Positions 5,997 to 14,700 of a stretch of DNA of 17,918 nt are shown one piece after another. This stretch comes from Bacteroidales bacterium. Its GTDB lineage: Bacteria > Bacteroidota > Bacteroidia > Bacteroidales > UBA7960. Both the position numbers and the translations under genes were made by a program. The notes beneath the pieces were generated by a model. It was not told where the DNA came from. It did not search any database and saw only the letters and a list, made by a program, of their open reading frames with translations. The DNA is taken from assembly GCA_007124575.1 (NCBI GenBank), contig SLEW01000170.1:1-17918 (forward strand), read 5' to 3'. The first letter of the stretch is position 1. Every line of letters begins with the position of its first letter.

Positions 5997-7439
5997 TCAG
6001 GGGTTAACAAAAAAATCATCCGTAAAGTTGAGAAGGAAAAGTTTTTTTGTGGCTCGTGTCACGGCGGTGTAAAGCCAACGGATATATTCCTTGTCAGGCG
6101 TTTTGTCAGGCAAATAGCCCATCTCTACGAATACGTGCTGCCACTGTCCTCCCTGGGCTTTGTGGCAGGTCATGGCGTAAGCATATTTTACCTGCAGGGC
6201 ATTCAGATGTGGATTATTTCGAATATTCGTCACTCTTGTTCTTTTGTTTGGTATGTCCTGGTAGTCCTCTGTCACGGCCTCGTAAAGTTTGTTTGCGTCC
6301 TGGCGTGATAGTGCGGGACCATCGGCATCCAGGGTATCCAGGAGGATCTTTACGTCCAGGTCTGGCATGTCGGGATAATCTGTCATGCGCACGGTTACGT
6401 CGGCAAAGCGGAAACCATAGAGTTCTTCTGTTTTGATGATGCGTTTTATTTCCAGGATATCGCCATTGGCAATGAAGCCAGCCTCTGCCCCTTCGGGCAG
6501 CCAGAAATAGTTGTTTTTGACTACCATCAGAAGGTCTCCGGCATTGATCTCAGCATCCATGAAGAGTACTCTTTGCCTGATATGCTTGTTATACATGTTG
6601 GCTCTTTTGTTGGAGCGGCATATCATGAGGGCTTCGTCTCTTTCCTGGCCTGCGAAGGCGGCATCTACTTCATCGGCTGCATCCGTGCCCTCTACGCGGA
6701 TGATGTCGGGAAATCCATCTGTTTGCAATGCCGGGAAATCCACCTCTTCAAACGACAACATTTCTCTCAGGCCGGTGGCGTTGTAGAGGATGCCGCTGTC
6801 AAAAGACTGCCTTACAACTTGTTGTAGTTCGTACTCGTTGACAAGCAAGTGATATCTTTGTTGAAGGAAAGGGGTGCTGAGTGCCGGGCTTTCATGCGAT
6901 AAAACCGGGGGCAGCTGAGCCGTGTCGCCAATAAAGATCATTCTGCAGCCTTTCTCATTGTAAACATATTGCATCAGGTCGTCGAGAAGGTTTGCTCCAC
7001 CAAAAAGGCTGCCTTGCTGACCGGGCTGGCTGCTCCAGGGTATCATGGATGCTTCATCGACGATGAACACGGTGTTGCGCCTGTTGTTTTTTTGCCGTAC
7101 GATATGGAGCGAACCCTCGCCGTCTGTTTGCAGGCGGTATATTTTTTTATGGATGGTAAATGCCTGTTTCCCGGCATACCCAGCCAATACCTTGGCCGCT
7201 CTCCCCGTGGGTGCCAGCAATACATAATCCATTCCAAGGGATGGCAGCACGCCCACAAGGCTGCTGACAATGGTGGTCTTCCCTGTACCAGCATAGCCTT
7301 TAAGGATGAACAGAGAGTGCGGATCATTGCTGGCAAGGAAACCGGAAAGCTCTTCAATCAAAACTTCCTGATCTCCGGTGGGATTATAGGGAAACTGACG
7401 GGTAACTGATTCTATGATGTTTTGTTTTGTTTTTGCCAT
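5997..7439 (-). CDS. RecD-like SF1B DNA helicase / AAA-family ATPase
   Basis: The 480-residue protein has superfamily 1 helicase motifs of the RecD/Dda type. Motif I is GYAGTGKTT (48-56). Motif Ia is LLAPTGRAAKVL (about 74-85). Motif II is VFIVDEAS with D128 and E129. Motif III is MIFIGDTAQLPPV (about 167-179). Motif V is YAMTCHKAQGGQW (421-433), and motif VI is YTAVTRATKKL (457-467). It is much shorter than RecD of RecBCD and lacks long N-terminal domains, which fits the stand-alone RecD-like helicases common in Bacteroidota. It should translocate on single-stranded DNA with ATP hydrolysis in replication or repair; the exact pathway is unknown. The ATG at 7439 gives MAKTKQNIIESV and lies 13 bp after the tamL stop. 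The longer frame to 7619 would run 180 nt back across the end of tamL and is rejected. It is probably co-transcribed with tamL. Confidence 0.9.
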   Translation of the reverse strand: MAKTKQNIIESVTRQFPYNPTGDQEVLIEELSGFLASNDPHSLFILKGYAGTGKTTIVSSLVGVLPSLGMDYVLLAPTGRAAKVLAGYAGKQAFTIHKKIYRLQTDGEGSLHIVRQKNNRRNTVFIVDEASMIPWSSQPGQQGSLFGGANLLDDLMQYVYNEKGCRMIFIGDTAQLPPVLSHESPALSTPFLQQRYHLLVNEYELQQVVRQSFDSGILYNATGLREMLSFEEVDFPALQTDGFPDIIRVEGTDAADEVDAAFAGQERDEALMICRSNKRANMYNKHIRQRVLFMDAEINAGDLLMVVKNNYFWLPEGAEAGFIANGDILEIKRIIKTEELYGFRFADVTVRMTDYPDMPDLDVKILLDTLDADGPALSRQDANKLYEAVTEDYQDIPNKRTRVTNIRNNPHLNALQVKYAYAMTCHKAQGGQWQHVFVEMGYLPDKTPDKEYIRWLYTAVTRATKKLFLLNFTDDFFVNP

Positions 7440-7452
7440 ATTGTAAGGGGTG

Positions 7453-9798
7453 TCAGAATGGATATCCGATACCCAGGTTAAAATTCCACTCGCTAAATCG
7501 GGGCAAGCCACCAGACCAGCGTTCGCCTGACGGAAGGGCGGGGTTGTGTATTCGAAATGCCGCGTCGAGACGTACCAGAAAGAAATTAAAGTCGAGCCTG
7601 ACGCCGGCTCCTGCTCCAATGGCTATTTCACGGTAAAAACGGTCAATAGAGAAATCGCCCCGGGGAAACTGTTCGTTTTCTTTGAGAAACCAGACATTTC
7701 CTGCATCCATAAACAAGGCGCCGTGCCAATACCTGTAAACCGGGAAACGGTATTCCACATTTGCTTCAAGTTTGATGTCGCCATATTTGTCGAAGCGCAA
7801 GAGGTCTGATTCGGGATACCCTCCCGGGCCAAGATTATAGATGCTCCATGCTCTTACACTGTTTGCGCCTCCGCCATAATAGCTTTTAATGAAGGGCATG
7901 ACTTCTGTATTGCCGTAAGGCACACCCAACCCACCCATGACACGAAAAACCAGGGTGTTATTTTCGTCAAGTACCCGATAATAACGAAAGTCCGCGTCGG
8001 CTTTAACGTATTGCGCAAAAGGTATACCCCGGAGGGTATAGCTGTTTTCCTCGTTTTTTGAAAAGTCTAACGTGTTGGCTGCCAAATGCATAAGGTTTCC
8101 GGCAGACTCCAGGTTGGTGCGAAAGTACACAAAGTCCGTATCCCTGTCGATCCGTTGGGTACTATATGTGTAATTATATTGCATTCCCCCTATGAGATGA
8201 TCACGATAACGACTTAAAATCAATGGGTTGTCGTCAGGAATGTTTGATTGCAGTATAGAGTCATTGAAAATTTTTATGGAGCTCACTTCAAGAGGAGTAA
8301 AATGGTGCTGCCTTCGGGCATCCTGCGCCCATCTCACACCATAACTCAGATTCAGGATGTAGCGCGTATAATCCGGTCTTTGTCTGTAATTGAAACCAGA
8401 CAGGATGGTTGTTTGCGGTCTGGCTGTGCGAGACAGGTTTTCAAATTCCACAGGAAAAAGCAGTTTGGGAAAATCTACCGATACCTCCGCACCAAGTTCT
8501 AACGTATTAAATGGCAAGGTAGAGAAAACCTGCTGATCTGACGACTCCCCGGAAACTTCCAGGGCACCTTTGAGGCGCATGTTAAGAATTTCTGCTCCCC
8601 CAAAAACATTCCTGTTCTGATAAAGAAAGTTATTTGCTATTCCCAGGTTGCCTGCGGTGTTCAGACCTTCTGCCTCGATGGTAAAGGCGTTGGCTGGAGA
8701 CCGGGTTAGTTGCACTTTTGCGTCGAGGAATCCAAGGGTGTCATTACCGGTGTTTTCCGCATTGGTTGCTTCATTAAACTGGAGGTTTATATATCTGAAA
8801 TTACGGAGCCCGGCGAGGTAGTGGTGCGTTTGTTCCAGGCGCTGCAGGTTGTATGTTTCGCCTGGCTCAAATAAAATGTTGTTTGCAATGGTTCCGGGTC
8901 TGATTTGCAGCGGATCGTTGTGCAAAAAAGTGTAGGTCTGCCTGTCTTCTTTTTTGCCCTTATACCTGGTGGTGTCAGAATATTGTTGATCCGGTGACAG
9001 TCTTCGGTATTCAGGATATATGTGAATAGTATTGATCTGGTATCTTTTATGTGGCACCACGCGTGCACTATCGGGGTGTCTCCCGAAATGCATTTGTGGG
9101 TTTTGTATGATCACCTCCAGGTCTATCTGATGATTTTGCAAAGTGCTGTCGACCTGGAAAAAGATAAAATCACGCGTAAAGTTAAAGAACCCTTCATTTT
9201 TCAGATACCTGGTGATTCGCTGCCTTTCCTGGTGAAGGACGTCAGAATTATACTTGTCTCCGCGTCTGATAAGAGAGTTGGTTGTGTCGGCAATCACAAA
9301 CCTTTCGAGATGCTTATCTGGTATCTGATATTTGATATCCCTTATTGTATAAGGCGTATTTCCTTCTATAGTGTATGTGACTTTTGCCCTTTGCCTGCGG
9401 GTGTTCACCTCATATGCCACTTCTGCATTAAAATAACCCATGTTTTGAAGGAAAAGCTCCAGCTGACGGCTGGAATGTTCAGCGAGTGCAGGGTCATAGA
9501 TTACCGGGGGTTCGCCCAGGGTGTATTTGATCCAGTTTTTGAAGCGGCTGTCATCTCCACGATCGGCAAGCTGATACATGCTCAGATGAAACCTGTAGAA
9601 GCCGAGAAGACGGCGATTGGGTGATTGTTGCAGGAAATTACGCAGTTCATGCGTGCCGGCATCCACATCTTTCGCTTCCAGACGATTACGGTTGAGCAGG
9701 TACTGGCCTTCCGGAATGTTTCTTGTCGGGCTGCACGACACCAATATCATTCCCATTAAGGAAATCAGAATCAGAATCTGTATTTTGCTATTTTGCAC
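7453..9798 (-). CDS. tamL: TamL-type lipoprotein of the BamA/TamA (Omp85) family
   Basis: This 781-residue outer-membrane protein has an N-terminal lipoprotein signal (QILILISLMGMILVSC) with a lipobox ending at C22, followed by SPTRNIPEGQYLLNRNRLE, the typical start of the Bacteroidota TamL variant of TamA. POTRA-like segments follow, for example EGNTPYTIRDIKYQIPD near residues 145-165. The C-terminal half (about 380-781) has alternating beta-strand character and ends in an aromatic NLGIGYPF, consistent with an Omp85 barrel beta-signal; YGGGANSVRAWSIYNLGPGGY resembles the conserved barrel loop with the (V/I)RG(F/Y)-like motif. The start codon is GTG, the only credible one in the frame, with AGGAG five bases upstream (plus 9804-9808). 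TamL works with TamB in envelope biogenesis, but no tamB lies in this window. The gene is followed at 13 bp by the helicase gene and is divergent from glmM. Confidence 0.88.
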   Translation of the reverse strand: MQNSKIQILILISLMGMILVSCSPTRNIPEGQYLLNRNRLEAKDVDAGTHELRNFLQQSPNRRLLGFYRFHLSMYQLADRGDDSRFKNWIKYTLGEPPVIYDPALAEHSSRQLELFLQNMGYFNAEVAYEVNTRRQRAKVTYTIEGNTPYTIRDIKYQIPDKHLERFVIADTTNSLIRRGDKYNSDVLHQERQRITRYLKNEGFFNFTRDFIFFQVDSTLQNHQIDLEVIIQNPQMHFGRHPDSARVVPHKRYQINTIHIYPEYRRLSPDQQYSDTTRYKGKKEDRQTYTFLHNDPLQIRPGTIANNILFEPGETYNLQRLEQTHHYLAGLRNFRYINLQFNEATNAENTGNDTLGFLDAKVQLTRSPANAFTIEAEGLNTAGNLGIANNFLYQNRNVFGGAEILNMRLKGALEVSGESSDQQVFSTLPFNTLELGAEVSVDFPKLLFPVEFENLSRTARPQTTILSGFNYRQRPDYTRYILNLSYGVRWAQDARRQHHFTPLEVSSIKIFNDSILQSNIPDDNPLILSRYRDHLIGGMQYNYTYSTQRIDRDTDFVYFRTNLESAGNLMHLAANTLDFSKNEENSYTLRGIPFAQYVKADADFRYYRVLDENNTLVFRVMGGLGVPYGNTEVMPFIKSYYGGGANSVRAWSIYNLGPGGYPESDLLRFDKYGDIKLEANVEYRFPVYRYWHGALFMDAGNVWFLKENEQFPRGDFSIDRFYREIAIGAGAGVRLDFNFFLVRLDAAFRIHNPALPSGERWSGGLPRFSEWNFNLGIGYPF

Positions 9799-9803
9799 TG
9801 AAG

Positions 9804-9808
9804 CTCCT
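9804..9808 (-). promoter_or_regulatory. Shine-Dalgarno AGGAG supporting the GTG start of tamL
   Basis: Minus-strand AGGAG is followed after CTTCA (5 nt) by the GTG at 9798-9796. An in-frame stop lies at 9814-9816, only five codons further upstream, and no ATG precedes the lipobox at a suitable distance, so this site decides the start. A recognisable Shine-Dalgarno is unusual among the genes of this window. Confidence 0.6.
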
Positions 9809-9825
9809 GTAAATTATTTATCATG

Positions 9826-9833
9826 CAAAATTA
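9826..9833 (-). promoter_or_regulatory. Candidate -7 promoter element for tamL
   Basis: Minus-strand TAATTTTG matches TAnnTTTG. The predicted start of transcription would be about 20 nt before the GTG. No TTG is found 17-23 bp upstream, so only half of the promoter is supported. Confidence 0.4.
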
Positions 9834-9944
9834 ACCATTATATAAGATATGCAGTAACGAACTGATCGCCTTGTGCATAATTATTCCTGGAGTGCATTTT
9901 TAACTTTAAGACATTCATGCTCTACATCTTGTTGTCTTTTTGAT

Positions 9945-9952
9945 TAGCTTTG
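9945..9952 (+). promoter_or_regulatory. Candidate -7 promoter element for glmM
   Basis: TAGCTTTG matches TAnnTTTG and ends 11 bp before the glmM ATG at 9964. If used, it gives a leader of only about 5 nt. No TTG lies at the proper -33 distance; TTGTTG at 9929-9934 is too close. Confidence 0.4.
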
Positions 9953-9963
9953 CAAGAAAAAAG

Positions 9964-11358
9964 ATGACACTAATACATAGCATATCAGGCATTCGTGGTA
10001 CTATAGGCGGTAAGCCGGGTGAAGGCTTATCGCCTTTTGACGTGATGAAGTTCTCAGGTGCTTATGGCATGTGGTTAAAGAAAAAGCACGGCCAGAAGCC
10101 CATACGTGTGGTTATAGGTCGTGATGCCCGGATATCAGGGCCTCTTGTGGCCGATGTGGTCACCTCCACATTACGTGCTATGGGCATCGACATCGTAGAT
10201 GCAGGGTTATCCACTACACCTACCATCGGGATGGCTGTCATGCATCTGGGAGCCCAGGGCGGGGTAATCATTACGGCCAGCCATAACCCAAAAAACTGGA
10301 ATGCTTTAAAGCTGCTTAATGGATTGGGTGAGTTTATGACGAAGCAGGAGGGTGAGGAGATGCAGGAGTTCATGGACCCCATGGCTTTTCCCTTTGTTGA
10401 ATCGGGTAAGCTTGGACGTCTGCAGGTAAATGAAACCCTCCTGGAGATGCACATTGAAAAAATTCTGGATTTACGCCTGGTGGACACCGATGCAATTACT
10501 GCGGCTGATTTTAGTGTGGTTGTTGATGGAATCAACTCCACTGGCGGTATAGCCGTGCCTTTGTTATTGCAGGCATTGGGTGTAAGAAAGGTGCATGAGG
10601 TCTTTTGTGAACCGACAGGCCTTTTTCAGCATAACCCGGAACCGTTGGCACAAAACCTGGTATCCTTGTCATCGGAGGTGGTAAGCAAAAACGCGCATCT
10701 CGGACTGGCCGTCGATCCTGATGTGGATCGTCTCGCCATTGTCTCTGAAGATGGAGAGATGTTTGGAGAGGAATATACGTTGGTGTCGGTGGCTGATTAT
10801 GTATTGTCACATCAGCCCGGCAACACGGCAAGCAACCTCTCATCTACCCAGGCGCTGGCAGAGGTTACAGAAAAGCATGGCGGAAGACACAGCTATTCGG
10901 CTGTAGGTGAGGTCAATGTGGTACAGGCCATGAAAGAAAATGACGCAGTGATTGGTGGTGAAGGCAATGGAGGTGTGATTTATCCGGAGCTGCATTATGG
11001 ACGTGACGCCCTGGTCGGCATTGCTCTCTTTTTGACCCACCTGGCTAAGAGAAAGGTATCATGCAGCATGTTGAAAAAAACATATCCCCAATATCATATT
11101 TCGAAAAACAGGATTGAACTGCCGGCTGAAACTAACCTGCAGCAGGTTATTTCTATGGTAGGGGATAAATATGCAAAACATCACCAGGAGCATACGGATG
11201 GATTAAAAATATGGTTTGACAAAGAGTGGATACACCTCAGGATGTCGAACACAGAGCCTGTGATACGTCTCTATGCCGAGAGTGATGGGTCAGTTAAGGC
11301 TGACAATATGGCCCGGGCCATTAAAAATGACATCAGTGAGATGCTGAAAGTGCTTTAA
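9964..11358 (+). CDS. glmM: Phosphoglucosamine mutase (alpha-D-phosphohexomutase)
   Basis: The 464-residue cytoplasmic enzyme interconverts glucosamine-6-phosphate and glucosamine-1-phosphate for peptidoglycan and LPS precursors. The active-site loop TASHNP is at 104-109 with phosphoserine S106. The metal loop DPDVDR is at 251-256, the sugar-binding loop EGNGG at 333-337, and the phosphate-binding loop RMSNTEPVIRLY at 426-437. All four phosphohexomutase elements are present in order. The start MTLIHSISGIRGTIGG matches how Bacteroidota homologues begin; a TTG eight codons upstream (9940) is rejected because it lies within the likely promoter. SNTEP rather than SGTEP in the last loop is also found in phosphomannomutase/phosphoglucomutase relatives, so substrate preference is inferred rather than proven. 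The gene is divergent from tamL, and its last 26 bp overlap the 3' end of mfd on the other strand. Confidence 0.85.
   Translation: MTLIHSISGIRGTIGGKPGEGLSPFDVMKFSGAYGMWLKKKHGQKPIRVVIGRDARISGPLVADVVTSTLRAMGIDIVDAGLSTTPTIGMAVMHLGAQGGVIITASHNPKNWNALKLLNGLGEFMTKQEGEEMQEFMDPMAFPFVESGKLGRLQVNETLLEMHIEKILDLRLVDTDAITAADFSVVVDGINSTGGIAVPLLLQALGVRKVHEVFCEPTGLFQHNPEPLAQNLVSLSSEVVSKNAHLGLAVDPDVDRLAIVSEDGEMFGEEYTLVSVADYVLSHQPGNTASNLSSTQALAEVTEKHGGRHSYSAVGEVNVVQAMKENDAVIGGEGNGGVIYPELHYGRDALVGIALFLTHLAKRKVSCSMLKKTYPQYHISKNRIELPAETNLQQVISMVGDKYAKHHQEHTDGLKIWFDKEWIHLRMSNTEPVIRLYAESDGSVKADNMARAIKNDISEMLKVL
11308..11321. repeat. 14-bp perfect palindrome near the end of glmM
   Basis: ATGGCCCGGGCCAT is a perfect palindrome inside the glmM coding region, 12 bp past the mfd stop when read on the minus strand. 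It has no loop and no T-run in the minus direction, so it is not a standard terminator. It may be chance in a Met-Ala-Arg-Ala stretch. Confidence 0.2.
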
Positions 11359-14300
11359 TCACCTCCAGTCCTTCTTCTATGGTGAAAACATCGTTGATTG
11401 TGACAGCCAGGCGCCCATCAACTTCCCTGACCTGTGACTCCCCTGGGTGTTCCTGCACATATTGCAGGACACGGCCAAACTTATCGCTTTGATAATAATC
11501 GTTGTTTTCCCGCTCTGGCAGATGGGCGATCATCTTGCCTGATTTCAGGATCACTTTATGGATGCCAATTCGTTGAGCCAGCCAGCGAAGGTTCACCGCC
11601 GTCAATAGTCCGGAAACCGGCCCGGGCAGAGGGCCAAAGCGGTCATGCAGGCGGCCTGCAAAGTCTCCGAGGGCGTCAGAATCTGAAATGTTATCCAGCT
11701 CTTTGTATAGCTGGAGGCGCTCTTCAATATTCGACACGTAATCACTGGGGATCATGAGTTCCAGATCCGTTTCGAGGTGGCAGTCAGATACCAGATATTT
11801 CTCCCGGTCATCAGACTCTTCTGATGCAAATACATCTTTGAACTCATTCTCCTTAAGTTCGTTGATGGCTTCATCCAGGATTTTATGGTAGGTGTCGAGT
11901 CCAACTTCTGTGATAAAGCCGCTCTGCTCGGCGCCCAGCATATTTCCTGCTCCGCGGATGTCGAGGTCACGCATGGCGATGTTGAATCCGCTGCCCAGCT
12001 CCGAGAACTCCTCGATGGCCTTAAGCCTTTTTTTTGCCTCATCGGTAAGCGTGCTGAAAGGGGGAGACAGCAGATAGCAGAAGGCCTTTTTGTTGGTTCG
12101 GCCAACGCGGCCACGCATCTGGTGCAGGTCGCTAAGTCCGAAATGGTGTGCGTTGTTGATGATGATGGTGTTGGCGTTGGGGATGTCGAGGCCTGATTCA
12201 ATGATGGTGGTAGAAATCAGCACATCATACTCTCCGTGAATGAAGTCTACCATGATCTTTTCCAGCTGGCTGCCTTCCAGCTGCCCGTGACCTACCGCAA
12301 TTTTTATGTCCGGGCATGACCGTTGGACAATGGCAGCCACCTCCTGGATGTTTTGCACCCGGTTGTGGACGAAAAACACCTGGCCGCCGCGGGAAATTTC
12401 ATATTCAATAGCCTCCTTGATGAGTTGATCGTTAAAAACATGCACTTCCGTGATGATGGGATACCTGTTTTTGGGTGGGGTGTTCAGAAACGACAGGTCA
12501 CGGGCCCCCATGAGGGAGAATTGAAGCGTACGAGGTATGGGCGTGGCGGTTAGCGTCAGGGTGTCTACATTCACACGGAGTTGCTTCAGCTTCTCTTTCG
12601 AAGCCACGCCAAACTTTTGTTCCTCGTCGATCACCAGTAAGCCAAGGTCTTTAAACTTCACATCTTTGCTCAGAAGCCTGTGGGTTCCAATCAGGATGTC
12701 GAGCTGGCCATTTTTTGCCTCCTCCAGGGCTTCCTTCTTTTCTTTATTGGTACGAAATCGACTTACATAATCTATTTTGCAAGGGAAATCCCTCAGCCGT
12801 TCGCTGAATGTATAATAATGCTGCATGGCCAGGATGGTGGTTGGCACAAGTACTGCTACCTGTTTTGAGTCACTCACGGCCTTGAATGCCGCCCGAATGG
12901 CGAGCTCTGTCTTCCCAAAACCTACATCACCACATATCAGCCTGTCCATAGGGATCTTTGCCTCCATGTCTGTCTTTATATCATGGGTGACTTTCTCCTG
13001 GTCAGGGGTATCTTCAAAAATAAAAGAGGCTTCCAGCTCATGCTGCAGATAGGTGTCCGGTGAAAAAGCGTGTCCCTTTTGCGCCTTCCTTTTAGCATAC
13101 AAGGCGATGAGGTCAGCGGCAATGTCCTTGACCTTTTTCTTGGTCTTGTTTTTAAGCTTAGCCCAGGCGTTGCTTCCCAGGCGATGCAGGCTGGGTGCTA
13201 CACCTTCTTTGCCTGTGTAACGTGAAATGCGATGCAGGCTGTGAATGCTTACATAGAGGATGTCATTATTCTTGTACACAAGCCTGATGGCCTCCTGTAA
13301 CCGGCCATTGACCTCTATTTTTTCAAGGCCGCTGAATATCCCTATGCCGTGGTCGATGTGTGTGACGTAGTCGCCGGGTTTAAGGTTGTGCAAGGCCTTG
13401 ATGCTCAGCGCCTGCTTACCCGTGAACTTGTCGCGTAACCTGTATCGGTGGAAACGGTCAAAGATCTGGTGATCGGTGTAGCATGCCACCTTGTTGTCCA
13501 TGTCAGCAAAACCTTCATGCAGGCTTAGCAGCATGGACTCGTGCTCGAATTCATCGAGTTCCTCCTGCGATTCAGTGAGGGTTTCGAAGATGTTTTGAAT
13601 TCGCCTGATCTGTTTGCTGGTATCAAAAAGGATGATGTTTTTGATACCTTCACGCTGATTTTCGGATAGCTTTCGGATAAGCAGCTCAAAATGCTTGTTG
13701 AAGTTTGGCTGCGGACGGTGGTCAAAAACAAAACGATGCGGAGAGTCTGCTGACATGTGTCTTCTGCGGAATTCAATCAGCTTGCATCTGTTCAGCTGAT
13801 CCAGGATCTCTTCACTTCGCAGATATCTTTCTTCATCATATACCTCATCGTCAAAGCCTTTGTTGATCATGTCCAGTAGCAAAGCCGTATCATCTGACCA
13901 CACGATTGTGTTCGCGGGCATGGAAGCTAAGAGGGATTCCTTGCTGATGTTTTCTTCAAGCTCCAGGGCGTGAAGGTCAGGCAGGATGCTTACTGTTTCG
14001 AGCATTTTAACTGACAGCTGGTTTTCGGGGTCAAACGTACGCAGGCTTTCCACTTCATCCCCCAGGATCTCGATCCGGAAAGGATAATCGTTAGAAAAGG
14101 AAAATACGTCTACGATCCCGCCTCGTATGGAGAACTGCCCGGGCTCCACCACGAAGTCGACGCGTTCAAACCCATATTCCACCAGCACGTCCATGAGGAA
14201 GTCGACGGGGAGGATATCCTGTTTGTTGACCCGGAGAGTATTTTTTTTCAGCGCTTTTCGCGAAATGATCTTCTCTGCAAACCCTTCGGGATAGCTTACC

Positions 14301-14689
14301 ACGATGGTTCTCGCATGCTCACCGGAAAGGCGGTTCATCACTTCGGCGCGCAGTAATACCCCAGCCTTGTCTTCTTCTTTGGTTTTGTCAGGTTTTTTGT
14401 ATGACGAAGGGAAGAAAAACGTGTGGCGGTTTTCGTAGGTCGCGTCTCTTTCTTCAAGGAGGTTTTCCAGGTCATTAAAAAAATAGGCTGCCGTTTCCTT
14501 GTCGGGAAGCAGAAAAAGAAAAGGTTTGCCGAGCTTTTTAATTGCTGCCGCCGCTATCACGGCACCTGATGATCCGGCAAGGCCTTCCACGGCAGCTGCC
14601 TCACGATCTTTCTGCTTGAGGAAATCGATCAGTGCTTTAAAAGGTGAGCTGGCGGTGAAGTGCTTCAGAAGCTGGTCAGGTGATAACAC
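11333..14689 (-). CDS. mfd: Transcription-repair coupling factor Mfd
   Basis: The protein is about 1118 residues. It recognises stalled RNA polymerase, pushes it off the DNA and recruits UvrA. Numbered from the chosen start, the N-terminal UvrB-like module (about 15-280) is followed by the RNA-polymerase-interacting CarD-like domain (about 435-505, GDYVTHIDHGIGIFSGLE). Then comes the SF2 translocase with Walker A GDVGFGKTE (587-595), DEEQ (688-691), TATPIPRTL (714-722), ESGLDIPNANT (about 831-841) and QMRGRVGR (857-864). The C-terminal TRCF domain is at about 960-1070. The upstream ATG at 14869 lies deep inside fbp. The first credible start is the GTG at 14689, 11 bp after the fbp stop, giving MLSPDQLLKHFTASSPFKAL and a normal Mfd length. 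Only a weak GGA precedes it. The gene is probably the last of a cinA-fbp-mfd unit. Confidence 0.95.
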   Translation of the reverse strand: MLSPDQLLKHFTASSPFKALIDFLKQKDREAAAVEGLAGSSGAVIAAAAIKKLGKPFLFLLPDKETAAYFFNDLENLLEERDATYENRHTFFFPSSYKKPDKTKEEDKAGVLLRAEVMNRLSGEHARTIVVSYPEGFAEKIISRKALKKNTLRVNKQDILPVDFLMDVLVEYGFERVDFVVEPGQFSIRGGIVDVFSFSNDYPFRIEILGDEVESLRTFDPENQLSVKMLETVSILPDLHALELEENISKESLLASMPANTIVWSDDTALLLDMINKGFDDEVYDEERYLRSEEILDQLNRCKLIEFRRRHMSADSPHRFVFDHRPQPNFNKHFELLIRKLSENQREGIKNIILFDTSKQIRRIQNIFETLTESQEELDEFEHESMLLSLHEGFADMDNKVACYTDHQIFDRFHRYRLRDKFTGKQALSIKALHNLKPGDYVTHIDHGIGIFSGLEKIEVNGRLQEAIRLVYKNNDILYVSIHSLHRISRYTGKEGVAPSLHRLGSNAWAKLKNKTKKKVKDIAADLIALYAKRKAQKGHAFSPDTYLQHELEASFIFEDTPDQEKVTHDIKTDMEAKIPMDRLICGDVGFGKTELAIRAAFKAVSDSKQVAVLVPTTILAMQHYYTFSERLRDFPCKIDYVSRFRTNKEKKEALEEAKNGQLDILIGTHRLLSKDVKFKDLGLLVIDEEQKFGVASKEKLKQLRVNVDTLTLTATPIPRTLQFSLMGARDLSFLNTPPKNRYPIITEVHVFNDQLIKEAIEYEISRGGQVFFVHNRVQNIQEVAAIVQRSCPDIKIAVGHGQLEGSQLEKIMVDFIHGEYDVLISTTIIESGLDIPNANTIIINNAHHFGLSDLHQMRGRVGRTNKKAFCYLLSPPFSTLTDEAKKRLKAIEEFSELGSGFNIAMRDLDIRGAGNMLGAEQSGFITEVGLDTYHKILDEAINELKENEFKDVFASEESDDREKYLVSDCHLETDLELMIPSDYVSNIEERLQLYKELDNISDSDALGDFAGRLHDRFGPLPGPVSGLLTAVNLRWLAQRIGIHKVILKSGKMIAHLPERENNDYYQSDKFGRVLQYVQEHPGESQVREVDGRLAVTINDVFTIEEGLEVIKALSASH

Positions 14690-14700
14690 GATTCCGGGTT

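Noticed and set aside
7440..7619. Longer helicase start at 7619
   Set aside because: It lies almost wholly inside the 3' end of tamL, while the ATG at 7439 follows the tamL stop by 13 bp and gives a normal N-terminus.
9022..9624. 200-codon plus-strand frame opposite tamL
   Set aside because: It is antisense to a well-supported gene with no recognisable motif or start signal.
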